A stretch of DNA of 64,000 nt from positions 62,001 through 126,000 of the forward strand of contig NZ_JACHJG010000010.1 in assembly GCF_014203545.1 (NCBI RefSeq), written 5' to 3'. This document shows, piece after piece, positions 49,702-58,989 of this stretch (position 1 is its first letter; every line of letters starts with the position of its first letter). Below the pieces are notes generated by a model. That model searched no databases and was not told the DNA's origin. It was given only the letters and a program-made list of their open reading frames with translations. The position numbers were made by a program, and so were the translations under genes. The DNA is from Streptomyces netropsis. GTDB lineage: Bacteria > Actinomycetota > Actinomycetes > Streptomycetales > Streptomycetaceae.

Positions 49702-50481
49702 ATGTCCGATCGAGTCACCGCCGACGCCCCCGGACGCACCGCCGCCGTCATTCCCGCGGCCGGTCGCGGGGTGCGGCTCGGCCCCGGTACGCCCAAGGCG
49801 CTGCGCGCCCTGAACGGCACGCCCATGCTGATCCACGCGGTCCGCGCGATGGCGGCCTCCCGTGCCGTCTCGCTCGTCGTCGTGGTCGCCCCGCCGGACG
49901 GCGCCGCCGAGGTCCGCAACCTCCTCGACGAGCACCCCCTCGCGGACCACGACCCCACCGAGGTGCTGGTCGTCCCCGGCGGCGGGACCCGTCAGGAATC
50001 GGTGCGGCTCGGCCTCCAGGCCCTCACCGACGACATCACCACCGTCCTCGTCCACGACGCCGCGCGCCCCCTGGTGCCCGTCGACACGGTCGACGCCGTC
50101 GTCGCGGCCGTCCACGACGGCGCGCCCGCCGTCGTCCCCGCGCTGCCCCTCGCGGACACCGTCAAGCAGGTCGAGCCGCGCACCGGCGACGCCGCGGGCG
50201 AGCCCGAGCCGGTCGTCGGCACGCCCGAGCGGGCGCTGCTGCGGGCCGTGCAGACGCCGCAGGGCTTCGACCGCGCGACGCTGGTGGCCGCCCACGAGAA
50301 GTTCGCCTCCGCCGCCCGCGAGGGCGAGGGCGCCACGGACGACGCCGGCCTGGTCGAGCGGCTCGGCACCGAGGTCGTGGTCGTGCCCGGTCACGAAGAG
50401 GCCTTCAAGGTGACCCGGCCGCTGGACCTGGTCCTGGCCGAGGCCGTACTCGCCCGCAGGAGGGCCAACGATGGCTTCTGA
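49702..50481 (+). CDS. ispD: 2-C-methyl-D-erythritol 4-phosphate cytidylyltransferase
   Basis: A 259-residue MEP-pathway enzyme making CDP-ME. The N-terminal nucleotide-binding motif AVIPAAGRGVRLGPGTPKALRAL, VVPGGGTRQESV, VHDAARPLV and the C-terminal QTPQGFDR are all intact. ATG 49702 is chosen; the frame from 49549 has no homology. Overlaps ispF by 11 nt. The 276-nt gap after carD has a palindromic gatgacgaaggtcatc and no other recognisable gene. Confidence 0.94.
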   Translation: MSDRVTADAPGRTAAVIPAAGRGVRLGPGTPKALRALNGTPMLIHAVRAMAASRAVSLVVVVAPPDGAAEVRNLLDEHPLADHDPTEVLVVPGGGTRQESVRLGLQALTDDITTVLVHDAARPLVPVDTVDAVVAAVHDGAPAVVPALPLADTVKQVEPRTGDAAGEPEPVVGTPERALLRAVQTPQGFDRATLVAAHEKFASAAREGEGATDDAGLVERLGTEVVVVPGHEEAFKVTRPLDLVLAEAVLARRRANDGF

Positions 50482-50980
50482 GCCCCTGGTACTGCCCCTG
50501 GTGGGCATCGGCACGGACGTGCACGCCTTCGAGGAGGGCCGCGAGCTGTGGTGCGCGGGCCTGCTCTGGGAGGACGCCACCCACGGCCTCGCCGGGCACT
50601 CCGACGGTGACGTCGCCGCCCACGCCGCCTGCGACGCGCTGTTCTCCGCGGCCGGTGTCGGCGACCTCGGCGCGCACTTCGGCACCGACCGCCCCGAGTG
50701 GTCCGGCGCGGCCGGCGTCACCCTGCTGGCCGAGGCCGCCCGGATCGTACGGGCGGCCGGTTTCGAGATCGGCAACGTCGCCATCCAGGTGATCGGCGTA
50801 CGGCCGAAGATCGGCAAGCGGCGGGAAGAGGCACAGAAGGCCCTCTCGGCGGCGATCGGCGCCCCGGTGTCGGTCTCCGGCACCACCACCGACGGTCTGG
50901 GCCTCACGGGCCGTGCGGAGGGCCTGGCGGCCATTGCCACGGCCTTGGTGTTCCGGAACCCCTCCGCCTCTGCGGCCTGA
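50471..50980 (+). CDS. ispF: 2-C-methyl-D-erythritol 2,4-cyclodiphosphate synthase
   Basis: A 169-residue homotrimeric zinc enzyme of isoprenoid synthesis. Metal motif GIGTDVHAF, GHSDGDVAAHAACDALFSAAGVGDLGAHF and the C-terminal SGTTTDGLGLTGRAEGLAAIA match the family. The start overlaps ispD by 11 nt. Confidence 0.94.
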   Translation: MASEPLVLPLVGIGTDVHAFEEGRELWCAGLLWEDATHGLAGHSDGDVAAHAACDALFSAAGVGDLGAHFGTDRPEWSGAAGVTLLAEAARIVRAAGFEIGNVAIQVIGVRPKIGKRREEAQKALSAAIGAPVSVSGTTTDGLGLTGRAEGLAAIATALVFRNPSASAA

Positions 50981-51014
50981 GGCCGACTCGTCCACACCCC
51001 CGCTGCGCGGTGGT

Positions 51015-51096
51015 GTCCTCAAGCGCCGGACGGGCTGCTGTGCTGTGTCCTCAAGCGCCGGACGGGCTGAAATCAGCCCGTCCGGCGCTTGAGGAC
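51015..51096. repeat. Dispersed palindromic element, copy 6 (two direct arms plus one inverted)
   Basis: gtcctcaagcgccggacggg at 51015 and 51047 (32-bp spacing as in copy 3), inverse at 51075-51096, then gcgcccgcagggcgcccgcc. It occupies the ispF to PPOX gap. Confidence 0.85.
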
Positions 51097-51264
51097 GCGC
51101 CCGCAGGGCGCCCGCCGCCGCAGGCGGCCGAAACCGGCCCGCGGCCAAAGACCCGCCGACCAGGCGAGACGCGGCACGGAGAGCCCGCAGTCAAAGATCC
51201 CTCGGCCAAGCGCGCGCTGCGAATACCGTGAAAGCGACGCCGTCACCGAGGGAAGGACCCCACC

Positions 51265-51672
51265 GTGTCAGCCGCACTCTCCGACGACCTGAAGAAGCTC
51301 ATCGACGACAGCCCCGTCTTCGCGACCGTGGCGACCGTGCAGCCCGACGGCAGCCCTCAGCTGACGGTCACCTGGGTCAAGCGCGACGGCGACGACCTGC
51401 TGATCTCCACGACCGTCGGCCGCCGCAAGGAGCAGAACCTCCGCCGCGACCCCCGGGTGACCGTCATGATCAACCCGGCCAACGCGCCCTACACCTACGC
51501 CGAGGTCCGCGGCAGCGCCGCCCTCACGACCGAGGGCGGTCAGGAGCTGATCAACGAGCTGTCGCGGAAGTACACGGGGAAGGCCTACGCGGAGTTCAAC
51601 CCGGCCGCGAAGGACGACGCCGAGCGCGTCGTCGTCCGCGTGACCCCGCGCAAGGTCGTGGGCTCGCTCTGA
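51265..51672 (+). CDS. PPOX-class F420-dependent oxidoreductase-like protein
   Basis: A 135-residue split-barrel flavin/deazaflavin protein: FATVATVQPDGSPQLTVTWVKRDGDDLLISTTVGRRKEQNLRRDPRVTV in order, as in actinobacterial F420-dependent PPOX enzymes. Substrate unknown. GTG 51265 has gggaagga upstream. It stands alone between the repeat element and the convergent acyltransferase. Confidence 0.87.
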   Translation: MSAALSDDLKKLIDDSPVFATVATVQPDGSPQLTVTWVKRDGDDLLISTTVGRRKEQNLRRDPRVTVMINPANAPYTYAEVRGSAALTTEGGQELINELSRKYTGKAYAEFNPAAKDDAERVVVRVTPRKVVGSL

Positions 51673-51720
51673 GCCGAGGCCGTCCCGCCGGTGCGACCCG
51701 GCACCGGCGGGACCCGGCCG

Positions 51721-52968
51721 TCAGGAGCCGTCGGGCGTGCCCGAGGCTCCCACGGCCACGCGGTCGGGCTCCTTCTGCTCGTACGGGCGCTGCTGTCGCG
51801 GCGCCGGGGGAACCTCCACCGCACCGCGCAGCGGCGACTTCGGTGCGGAGCCGCGCCGCTCGTCGTCGGGCGCCGACTGCAGCCGCATCTCCTCCATGCC
51901 CTTCTGCAGCGCCCGGCGCAGCCACTTGCCCAGTGGACGCTCGACACAGCGGTGCAGGACCCAGGCGGCGCCCAGCATGAGCGCGATGATCCCGAGGACG
52001 AGCAGTGGCGCGGGGACCTTGTGGCGCAGCCAATAGGTCAGCGTCATGCCGATGTACTGGTGGATCAGGTAGAGCGGGTAGGTCAGCGCGCCCGCCGTCG
52101 CGAGCCAACGCCATTGCAAACGGTCGCAGTACCCCAGCGCGATGAGCGCCATCAGGGCGAAGGCGATAAAGATGATCAGCGTGGCCGGCCAGGTCGGAAT
52201 CACCTCGGTGGAGTTGTCCGAGACCCGCCGCGGCACCTGGTGCAGCGCGAGCAGCAGGGACATGACCACAATGCCCCAGAGCACCGCCGTGGGCTTGAAG
52301 CGGTGCATGAGATAGAACGCGATGCCCGCGATGAAATAGGGCGAATAGAGCGGCATCGCCCACATGTCGAGCAGCTTGTTGTCGACCGTGGGGGCGGTGA
52401 TCGAGACCACCGTCCAGATTCCGCAGAAAAGCACGCATTTGCGGTAGGTGACACCGGTGGCGACGACGATCGCGAAGAGCACGTAGAACTTCAGCTCGAT
52501 GAACAGCGTCCAGTAGACACCGTCGACGTCCCAGACCCCCATCCCTTGCTGGAGCATCGTCAGATTGGTGAGGACGACGTCCCAGTTCTTCACGTCGCGG
52601 ACCTGCGGCCACATGGTGATGACGCCCGCGGTCAGGAATATCGCGACCCAGTAGGCGGGATAGATCCGCGAAACCCGGGAGACCACGAAATCGCCCAGGG
52701 AGCGGCCCCAGGTGCTCATGCAGATCACGAAGCCGCTGATCAGGAAGAAGACCTCGACGCCGAGCCAGCCGTACCGGGCGAGGGGCTGCGCGGCCGGAAA
52801 TATCTCGGCGGCGGGTCGGTCCCAGCCGCCGCGCAGCGACACGAGGTGGAACAGCACGACCATGAGGGCGGCTATCAGACGGAGCCCGTCCAGGACGTAG
52901 AGCCTGGGTGCGGAGCGCCGGACGGCTACCCGGCCGCCATCGAGATCACCTCGGCTGGCGAAACGCAT
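51721..52968 (-). CDS. Acyltransferase-3 family membrane protein (paralogue 1)
   Basis: A 415-residue membrane O-acyltransferase with about ten helices. Family motifs: LDGLRLIAALMVVLFHLVSL with the catalytic-type His near residue 41, GWLGVEVFFLISGFVICMS, SRVSRIYPAYW and ALTYPLYLIHQYIG. It has a C-terminal charged, Pro-rich tail of about 60 residues. Such enzymes acetylate surface glycans or secondary metabolites. ATG 52968. Tandem with a paralogue 121 nt upstream. Confidence 0.88.
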   Translation of the reverse strand: MRFASRGDLDGGRVAVRRSAPRLYVLDGLRLIAALMVVLFHLVSLRGGWDRPAAEIFPAAQPLARYGWLGVEVFFLISGFVICMSTWGRSLGDFVVSRVSRIYPAYWVAIFLTAGVITMWPQVRDVKNWDVVLTNLTMLQQGMGVWDVDGVYWTLFIELKFYVLFAIVVATGVTYRKCVLFCGIWTVVSITAPTVDNKLLDMWAMPLYSPYFIAGIAFYLMHRFKPTAVLWGIVVMSLLLALHQVPRRVSDNSTEVIPTWPATLIIFIAFALMALIALGYCDRLQWRWLATAGALTYPLYLIHQYIGMTLTYWLRHKVPAPLLVLGIIALMLGAAWVLHRCVERPLGKWLRRALQKGMEEMRLQSAPDDERRGSAPKSPLRGAVEVPPAPRQQRPYEQKEPDRVAVGASGTPDGS

Positions 52969-53089
52969 GTCGTCCTCTCCTGTTGTGCAGTCGGTTCATA
53001 GTATGCGGGGGCTATTCGCAGGCATGTTGGCATAGGAACCTGTCCACGTCGCCGTGACGGTTCTCTCTTGATCACTCTCTTCACTTCCT

Positions 53090-54256
53090 TCACTTCTGCA
53101 CACTCGAATTCCCCTGGATGGTCGCTTGGCCTCCACGGATGTCCGTCATCGCACGTTCGAGACCGTGCTTGATCGCCCGGGCCAGTGGTCGTTCCACATA
53201 GCGATGCGTCAGCCAGGCGGCCTGCAGCATTCCGAGGACCAGCGCGGGCAGCAGGAGGTAGCGCGGCACGTGTCCGTCGGCGTGCTTGATGACCACCCAG
53301 CCGATGCGCTCGTGGAGCAGATAGAGGGGATAGGTCAGCACCCCGGCCGTGGCCAGCCAGCGCCAGTCGAGGCGCCGTGTCCAGCCGAGTGCGACCGCCG
53401 TGACCGCGGCGAAGAACACGGCCATCAGCAGCAGCGTCGGCCACCGCGGGACGCTGTGCCCCATGTGGCTCTCCGCTCGCGCGTGGGCGGCGAGCAGATC
53501 GTGCTCCACGATCAGGAAGCTGCCCGAGACGATCAGCCAGAGCACCAGATTCGGTCGGAATCGGTACATCAGATAGAAGGCGATACCGGCGATGAAGTAC
53601 CAGCAGTCCTGCGGCAGCAGGATCTCGGTGAGCACCCCGTCGTCCACGCCCCGGGCGACGACCGCCGCCACGGCCCACAGGGCGCAGAAGCCCACCGCCC
53701 GCCGATAGGTCAGCCCCTTCCAGGCGACGAGTGCGAACAGCAGGTAGAAGCGCATCTCGATCCACAGCGTCCAGTAGACGCCGTCGACGGGGGCCACCCC
53801 GAGGGGGTCCTGGAGCATCGTGAGGTTGACGGCGACGTCCTGCGGCCTGGGCGTCTCATTGACCACCGGCCAGAGATAGAGGACGAACGAGACGGCCAGC
53901 ACCGCGAACCAGTACGCGGGGTAGAGCCGGGTCACGCGCGAGGCGGCGAACCGTCCGACGCTCTTGCCCCAGCAGCTCATGCAGATCACGAAGCCGCTGA
54001 TCAGAAAGAACAGCTGAACACCCAGCCAGCCGTACGAGGCCGGCAGATAGGCCGTCGGGAAGAGCGAGCGCGACGGCCCCTCCCACGCACCGCTGCCGAA
54101 CGCGATGTAGTGGTAGGCCACCACCATCAGCGCCGCCAGCAGCCGCAGCCCGTCCAGCGCGGCCAGCCTGCCGGGCGCCCGGTCCCGCTCCGGCCGGGGC
54201 TGAACCGGGGCCGGCGGTTCCGGGTGCTCCTGCTGTACCGGCAGAGTGGAGTGCAA
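53090..54256 (-). CDS. Acyltransferase-3 family membrane protein (paralogue 2)
   Basis: A 388-residue paralogue sharing LDGLRLLAALMVVAYH, GWLGVQLFFLISGFVICMS, VTRLYPAYW and VLTYPLYLLHERIG with the downstream gene. TTG 54256 with aggagg directly upstream is the best start; the open frame to 54451 lacks homology and crosses the AT-rich dyad. Probably transcribed together with paralogue 1. The substrate is unknown. Confidence 0.84.
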   Translation of the reverse strand: MHSTLPVQQEHPEPPAPVQPRPERDRAPGRLAALDGLRLLAALMVVAYHYIAFGSGAWEGPSRSLFPTAYLPASYGWLGVQLFFLISGFVICMSCWGKSVGRFAASRVTRLYPAYWFAVLAVSFVLYLWPVVNETPRPQDVAVNLTMLQDPLGVAPVDGVYWTLWIEMRFYLLFALVAWKGLTYRRAVGFCALWAVAAVVARGVDDGVLTEILLPQDCWYFIAGIAFYLMYRFRPNLVLWLIVSGSFLIVEHDLLAAHARAESHMGHSVPRWPTLLLMAVFFAAVTAVALGWTRRLDWRWLATAGVLTYPLYLLHERIGWVVIKHADGHVPRYLLLPALVLGMLQAAWLTHRYVERPLARAIKHGLERAMTDIRGGQATIQGNSSVQK

Positions 54257-54320
54257 CGCCCCTCCTGGGTTCCGCGGCACCTCACCGAGAAGATGAGGCG
54301 TGCCGGGGAAGCTACCACGG

Positions 54321-54352
54321 CTATTTGTACTTTTGACGCAAAAGGCAAATAA
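54321..54352. promoter_or_regulatory. AT-rich imperfect dyad between acyltransferase and cysS
   Basis: ctatttg...ttttg and caaaa...caaata(ag) arms form a nested inverted repeat in an otherwise GC-rich region, upstream of the acyltransferase pair. Possible operator or promoter. Confidence 0.4.
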
Positions 54353-54518
54353 GGGGCAAAACGTGCCGCGAGGGTCCGGATCCGGCACCCGGCGAAACCG
54401 GTACGGGAGCCTCCGCGACCCCGCTGCCAGGCGCATTCTCTGTCCGGACAAGGCCTTCCCCCCGGCCGGAAAGCACCTACTGCCCGGGGCACTCCCTTAC
54501 GCCCACTACCCTGGTTCC

Positions 54519-55913
54519 GTGACCATTCGCCTGTACGACACCAGCGCCCGGCAGATCCGCGACTTCTCCCCGCTCACACCGGGCTGTGTCTCGATCTACC
54601 TCTGCGGTGCCACCGTGCAGGCCGCACCGCACATCGGCCACATCCGCTCGGGCCTCAACTTCGACATCATGCGCCGCTGGTTCGCCTACCGCGGCTACGA
54701 CGTGACCTTCATCCGCAACGTCACGGACATCGACGACAAGATCATCGCGAAGGCGGCCGAGCAGGGCCGCCCCTGGTGGTCGATCGGCTACGAGAACGAG
54801 TGCGCCTTCAACGCGGCGTACGACGCGCTCGGCTGCCTGCGCCCGACCTACGAGCCGCGCGCCACCGGCCACGTGCCCGAGATGATCGAGATGATGCGCG
54901 GCCTGATCGAGCGAGGCCACGCCTACGCCGCCGAGGGCAACGTCTACTTCGACGTGCGCTCCTACCCCGGCTACCTCGCCCTCTCCAACCAGCAGCTGGA
55001 CGACCTCCGCGCGGCGGGCGACGTCGAGGCCGGCAAGCGCGACCCGCGCGACTTCGCCATGTGGAAGGCGTCCAAGCCGGGCGAGCCCAGCTGGGAGACG
55101 CCCTGGGGCCGCGGCCGCCCGGGCTGGCACCTGGAGTGCTCGGCCATGGCGCACAAGTACCTGGGCGAGTCCTTCGACATCCACGGCGGCGGCCTGGACC
55201 TGATCTTCCCGCACCACGAGAACGAGATCGCCCAGGCCAAGGCCTTCGGCGACGACTTCGCCGCGTTCTGGGCGCACAACGCCTGGGTCACCATGAGCGG
55301 CGAGAAGATGAGCAAGTCGCTCGGCAACTCGGTGCTCGTCTCCGAGATGGTCAAGCACTGGCGCCCGATCGTCCTGCGCTACTACCTCGGCACCCCGCAC
55401 TACCGCTCGATGATCGAGTACAGCGAGGAAGCGCTGCGCGAGGCCGAGTCCGCGTTCGCGCGGATCGAGGGCTTCATCCAGCGGGCCTGCGAGCTGGCCG
55501 GCCAGCAGGTCGAGCCCGCCGCCGAGGTGCCGCCCGCCTTCGCCGAGGCGATGGACGACGACCTGGGCGTCCCCCAGGCGCTCGCCATCGTCCACACCAC
55601 GGTCCGGCAGGGCAATTCCGCGCTGACCGCCGACGACAAGGACTCCGCCGTCGCCCGGCTGGCCGAGGTGCGCGCCATGCTCGGCGTGCTGGGCCTCGAC
55701 CCGCTGGAAGAGCAGTGGGCCGGCTCCGGCGCGGGCCGCGACGACGATCTGCACGGCGTCGTGGACTCGCTGGTCAGGCTCGTTCTCGAGCAGCGGCAGG
55801 CAGCCCGGGGGCGCAAGGACTACGCCACCGCCGACGCCATCCGCGACCAGCTCCAGCAGTCCGGTCTCGCCATCGAGGACACCCCGTCCGGCCCCCGCTG
55901 GTCGCTGTCCTGA
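54519..55913 (+). CDS. cysS: Cysteinyl-tRNA synthetase
   Basis: A 464-residue class I synthetase: zinc ligand Cys in IYLCGATVQ, HIGH motif PHIGHIRSG, GWHLECSAMA, the zinc-binding HHENEIAQ segment and KMSKS in GEKMSKSLGN. A C-terminal DALR-like anticodon region (REAESAFARIEGF...) is present, which separates it from the shorter mycothiol ligase MshC. GTG 54519 lies 6 nt after TACCCT, so a leaderless mRNA is probable. rlmB follows. Confidence 0.95.
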   Translation: MTIRLYDTSARQIRDFSPLTPGCVSIYLCGATVQAAPHIGHIRSGLNFDIMRRWFAYRGYDVTFIRNVTDIDDKIIAKAAEQGRPWWSIGYENECAFNAAYDALGCLRPTYEPRATGHVPEMIEMMRGLIERGHAYAAEGNVYFDVRSYPGYLALSNQQLDDLRAAGDVEAGKRDPRDFAMWKASKPGEPSWETPWGRGRPGWHLECSAMAHKYLGESFDIHGGGLDLIFPHHENEIAQAKAFGDDFAAFWAHNAWVTMSGEKMSKSLGNSVLVSEMVKHWRPIVLRYYLGTPHYRSMIEYSEEALREAESAFARIEGFIQRACELAGQQVEPAAEVPPAFAEAMDDDLGVPQALAIVHTTVRQGNSALTADDKDSAVARLAEVRAMLGVLGLDPLEEQWAGSGAGRDDDLHGVVDSLVRLVLEQRQAARGRKDYATADAIRDQLQQSGLAIEDTPSGPRWSLS

Positions 55914-56018
55914 TCAGCGACGCCCGGCATCGCCGGGCGTCCTGAGAGACACTTTTCGTACGTACGTTTTCTGAGCCGTCCCCATCGGCCCTGAGCAGTA
56001 GAAGAAACAAGGTGACCC

Positions 56019-56969
56019 ATGGCCGGCAACACTCAGCGCAGGAACCGCCGCACGTCCAACAAGAAGGGCATGCAGGTCGGCAGCGGAGGCCAGCGTCGTA
56101 AGGCCCTGGAGGGCAAGGGCCCCACCCCGCCCGCGTCCGAGCGCAAGGGACACAAGAAGAACCGCCTCGCCAACGCCAAGGCGCGGCACGAGACCAAGCG
56201 TCCGGCCCCGCGCCGCGGCGGTCCCAAGGGCACCAACGAGCTGGTCGTCGGCCGTAACTCGGTCGTCGAGGCGCTGCGCGAGGGCGTCCCCGCGAACACG
56301 CTCTACGTCCAGCAGTACCTGGACAACGACGAGCGCGTCCGCGAGGCCATCCAGCTCGCCTCCGAAAAGGGCCTGAACCTCATGGAGGCGCCCCGCCCGG
56401 AGCTGGACCGGATGACGAACGGCCTCAACCACCAGGGCCTCGTGCTCCAGGTGCCGCCGTACGACTACGCCCACCCGGACGACCTCACCGCCGCCGCCTT
56501 CGACGCCGGCGAGGACCCGCTGATCGTCGCGCTCGACGGCATCACCGACCCGCGCAACCTCGGCGCCGTCGTCCGTTCGGCCTCCGCCTTCGGCGGCCAC
56601 GGCGTCGTCGTCCCCGAGCGCCGTGCGGCCGGCATGACCGCCAGCGCCTGGAAGACCTCCGCCGGCACCGCCGCCCGCACCCCGGTGGCCCGCGCGACCA
56701 ACATGACCCGACTGCTGGAGTCGTACCAGAAGGCCGGTCTGACGGTCGTCGGCCTCGCCGCTGACGGCGACGTCGAGCTGCACGAGCTGGAGGCCCTCGC
56801 CGGCCCCGTCGTCATCGTCGTCGGCAGCGAGGGCAAGGGCCTGTCCCGCCTCGTCGGCGAGACCTGCGACTTCCGCGTCCGCATCCCGATGCCCGGTGGC
56901 GCCGAGTCGCTGAACGCCGGCGTAGCGGCCGGTGTCGTGCTCTACGAGGCCTCCCGCCGCCGCGCCTAG
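56019..56969 (+). CDS. rlmB: 23S rRNA 2'-O-methyltransferase (RlmB/TrmH, SPOUT)
   Basis: A 316-residue SPOUT enzyme. Basic N-terminal extension (1-70) rich in Lys/Arg, then the L30e-like substrate domain (VVGRNSVVEALREG) and the knot with motif 1 ALDGITDPRNLGAVVRSASAFG, motif 2 VIVVGSEGKGLSRLV and motif 3 RIPMPGGAESLNAGVAAGVVLYE. Methylates guanosine in 23S rRNA (G2251-type). Linked to cysS as in most actinobacteria. Confidence 0.93.
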   Translation: MAGNTQRRNRRTSNKKGMQVGSGGQRRKALEGKGPTPPASERKGHKKNRLANAKARHETKRPAPRRGGPKGTNELVVGRNSVVEALREGVPANTLYVQQYLDNDERVREAIQLASEKGLNLMEAPRPELDRMTNGLNHQGLVLQVPPYDYAHPDDLTAAAFDAGEDPLIVALDGITDPRNLGAVVRSASAFGGHGVVVPERRAAGMTASAWKTSAGTAARTPVARATNMTRLLESYQKAGLTVVGLAADGDVELHELEALAGPVVIVVGSEGKGLSRLVGETCDFRVRIPMPGGAESLNAGVAAGVVLYEASRRRA

Positions 56970-57046
56970 CCTGGCCGGCGGTTCGTCGGCTACGGGCCGC
57001 CGTTGCCGCCTCCCGCCCGGCCGGTGGACCCTTTGGCCGCGGGCGC

Positions 57047-57116
57047 GTCCTCAAGCGCCGGACGGGCTGGTTTTGGCTGAGCTCAGCCAAAACCAGCCCG
57101 TCCGGCGCTTGAGGAC
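57047..57116. repeat. Dispersed palindromic element, copy 7 (perfect inverted pair)
   Basis: gtcctcaagcgccggacggg at 57047 and inverse to 57116, with ctggttttggctga / tcagccaaaaccag extending the stem: a 35-bp arm hairpin with almost no loop. The rest of the 331-nt gap between rlmB and the DoxX gene (56970-57300) has no recognisable gene; a TTGACG occurs at 57237-57242. Confidence 0.88.
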
Positions 57117-57300
57117 ACCGCCGCGCAGCGGTGGTGCGGAGTTCTTCGGCTACCGGCCCGTCTTGCCGTCTGCGCATGCGGGGAGGTGGGGCGGCGGCCC
57201 GCTCACAAGATCCGCCGGAAGGCGCAGTTGGTGATCTTGACGGGTCTCGGACAGTTCGGGTCGGTCAAGGCAGTGTCCTAATCACAAGTCACTCGGTTAG

Positions 57301-58977
57301 ATGAGTGTGGACACCAGAACACCCCGCACACCTACGGGGGGAAGCTCTTCGGGGTACGACGACCAGCCCGCGCTGAGTACGGTGAAGGTTCCGTCCGACC
57401 CCGCGCAGGTCGTCGTCAACCACGTGAGTTTCCGCGTGCAGCTCGCCCGGCCCCCGCGCGCCGCCCGGCAGTTCGCCGGGATCGCCGACACGGCGCAGTT
57501 GCCGACCGTCAGGAGCGCGGCCAAGCGGCGCGCCCCGGTGGTGTGGAGCGGGCGGACCGAGCCCGGCGAGTCCGCGCCCACCCAACTCCTCCAAGCCATA
57601 AGAGACTCCGGCGCGACCGGCCCGGACCCGGTGACCGCCGGGGGCCACGACGCGGGCTCCACCCAGGTGCTGCCGCGCATCCGCGTCGACGACGCCCCGA
57701 CCACCGTCATCGGCCCCCGTGGACCCGCCGAGCCCACAGACCCCACCGGCACCCGGAGTCCCACCGGACCCACCGATGCCACCGGTCCCGGAACCCAACT
57801 GCTGCACGGCGTACGCCCGACCCGCAGCGCGTACGACGAAGAGGCGTACGACCACTCCGAGTTCGACGGCCGGGACGGCCGCGGCGAGGCGTACGACGAG
57901 GACGGCACACCGCGCCGCCCCGCCGGCGACTCCGTCCGGCACGCCTACTACCCCGGCCGCCGGATGAACCTCGGTGTCGTCCTCCTGCCCCTGCGCGTCT
58001 TCCTCGGCTTCATCTCCATCTACGCCGGCATGGGCAAGCTCTGCGACCCCGTCTACTTCGACGGCGGCCGCCGCGGCTCCATGGTCACCTGGCTGACCTC
58101 CCTGCACCCCTGGCCCGTCGCCTCGCCCCTGCGGGACCTGGCGCTCAGCCACCCCGTCGGCGCCGGTCTGACCGTCGCCTTCCTCCAGGTCGTCGTCGGC
58201 GTGCTCACCATCTTCGGCCTCTGGCAGCGCGTCGCCGCCTCCATCGGCGTCCTGCTGTCCGCCACCCTGCTGGTCACGGTGAGCTGGCGGAGCGTTCCGG
58301 CGTACGACGCCCCCGACATCATCTACCTCGCCGCGTGGAGCCCCCTGGTCATCGCCGGCGCCCCCTTCTACTCCATCGACGGCCGGCTCGCGAGCGAGGC
58401 CTGGCGGCGGCTCGGCCCGCGCGCCGAGCTGTGGGAGCTGCGGCGTCGCGTACTGCGCCGCGGCACGATCATGGCGACCGTCCTGATCGGCCTCTCGCTG
58501 CTGATCGGCTCGACGCTCGGCGGGGCCGTACGGTCCTCCGAGGTCGCCCGGATGCCCGGCCCGGCCGACCCGCCCACCAACCACCTCCCCGGCTCGCCGC
58601 TCCCGCGGAAGCCCGGATCACCGGCCAGCCCGCGCGGCTCCCAGAGCGCGGTGCCCCCTGGCACCCCCAAGCCCACCGCGCCCGGCCGGAAGACGGCGAC
58701 CCCCACCCCCACCGGCCCTGCCGCGCCGGGCGCAGCCCGTACGCCGACGAGTTCGGCGGGCACCGCGGGGCAGCCCGGCAACACCCCGGGCGGCGTCCGT
58801 CCCGCACCGCAGACCCCGCGCCAGCCGGCGGCCCCCGCCGCACCGCGCAGCCCCTCCGGCTCCTCGGCCACGGGCGGCTCCACCGGTGGCACGACGGGCG
58901 GCACGGGCGGTTCGTCCGGCGGCTCGACCGGCGGCGGCTCCCGCGGCGGCGGCGCCCTGGGCGGCCTGCTGGGCTGA
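57301..58977 (+). CDS. DoxX-family membrane protein with long disordered flanks
   Basis: A 558-residue protein. Residues 1-215 are Thr/Pro/Asp-rich and cytoplasmic. A DoxX domain of four to five helices spans about 220-390 (LGVVLLPLRVFLGFISIYAGMGKLCDP, VVVGVLTIFGLWQRVAASIGVLL). A further helix lies at about 398-412, then a Pro/Gly/Thr/Ser tail of 145 residues. DoxX proteins in mycobacteria act with superoxide dismutase and a sulfurtransferase (SseA) in redox protection; whether this one does is unknown. A very strong terminator follows. Confidence 0.82.
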   Translation: MSVDTRTPRTPTGGSSSGYDDQPALSTVKVPSDPAQVVVNHVSFRVQLARPPRAARQFAGIADTAQLPTVRSAAKRRAPVVWSGRTEPGESAPTQLLQAIRDSGATGPDPVTAGGHDAGSTQVLPRIRVDDAPTTVIGPRGPAEPTDPTGTRSPTGPTDATGPGTQLLHGVRPTRSAYDEEAYDHSEFDGRDGRGEAYDEDGTPRRPAGDSVRHAYYPGRRMNLGVVLLPLRVFLGFISIYAGMGKLCDPVYFDGGRRGSMVTWLTSLHPWPVASPLRDLALSHPVGAGLTVAFLQVVVGVLTIFGLWQRVAASIGVLLSATLLVTVSWRSVPAYDAPDIIYLAAWSPLVIAGAPFYSIDGRLASEAWRRLGPRAELWELRRRVLRRGTIMATVLIGLSLLIGSTLGGAVRSSEVARMPGPADPPTNHLPGSPLPRKPGSPASPRGSQSAVPPGTPKPTAPGRKTATPTPTGPAAPGAARTPTSSAGTAGQPGNTPGGVRPAPQTPRQPAAPAAPRSPSGSSATGGSTGGTTGGTGGSSGGSTGGGSRGGGALGGLLG

Positions 58978-58989
58978 CTCGGTCACCCG

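Noticed and set aside
54519..55913. cysS as the mycothiol ligase mshC
   Set aside because: Length of 464 residues and the C-terminal anticodon-binding region indicate CysRS; MshC is shorter and lacks that region.
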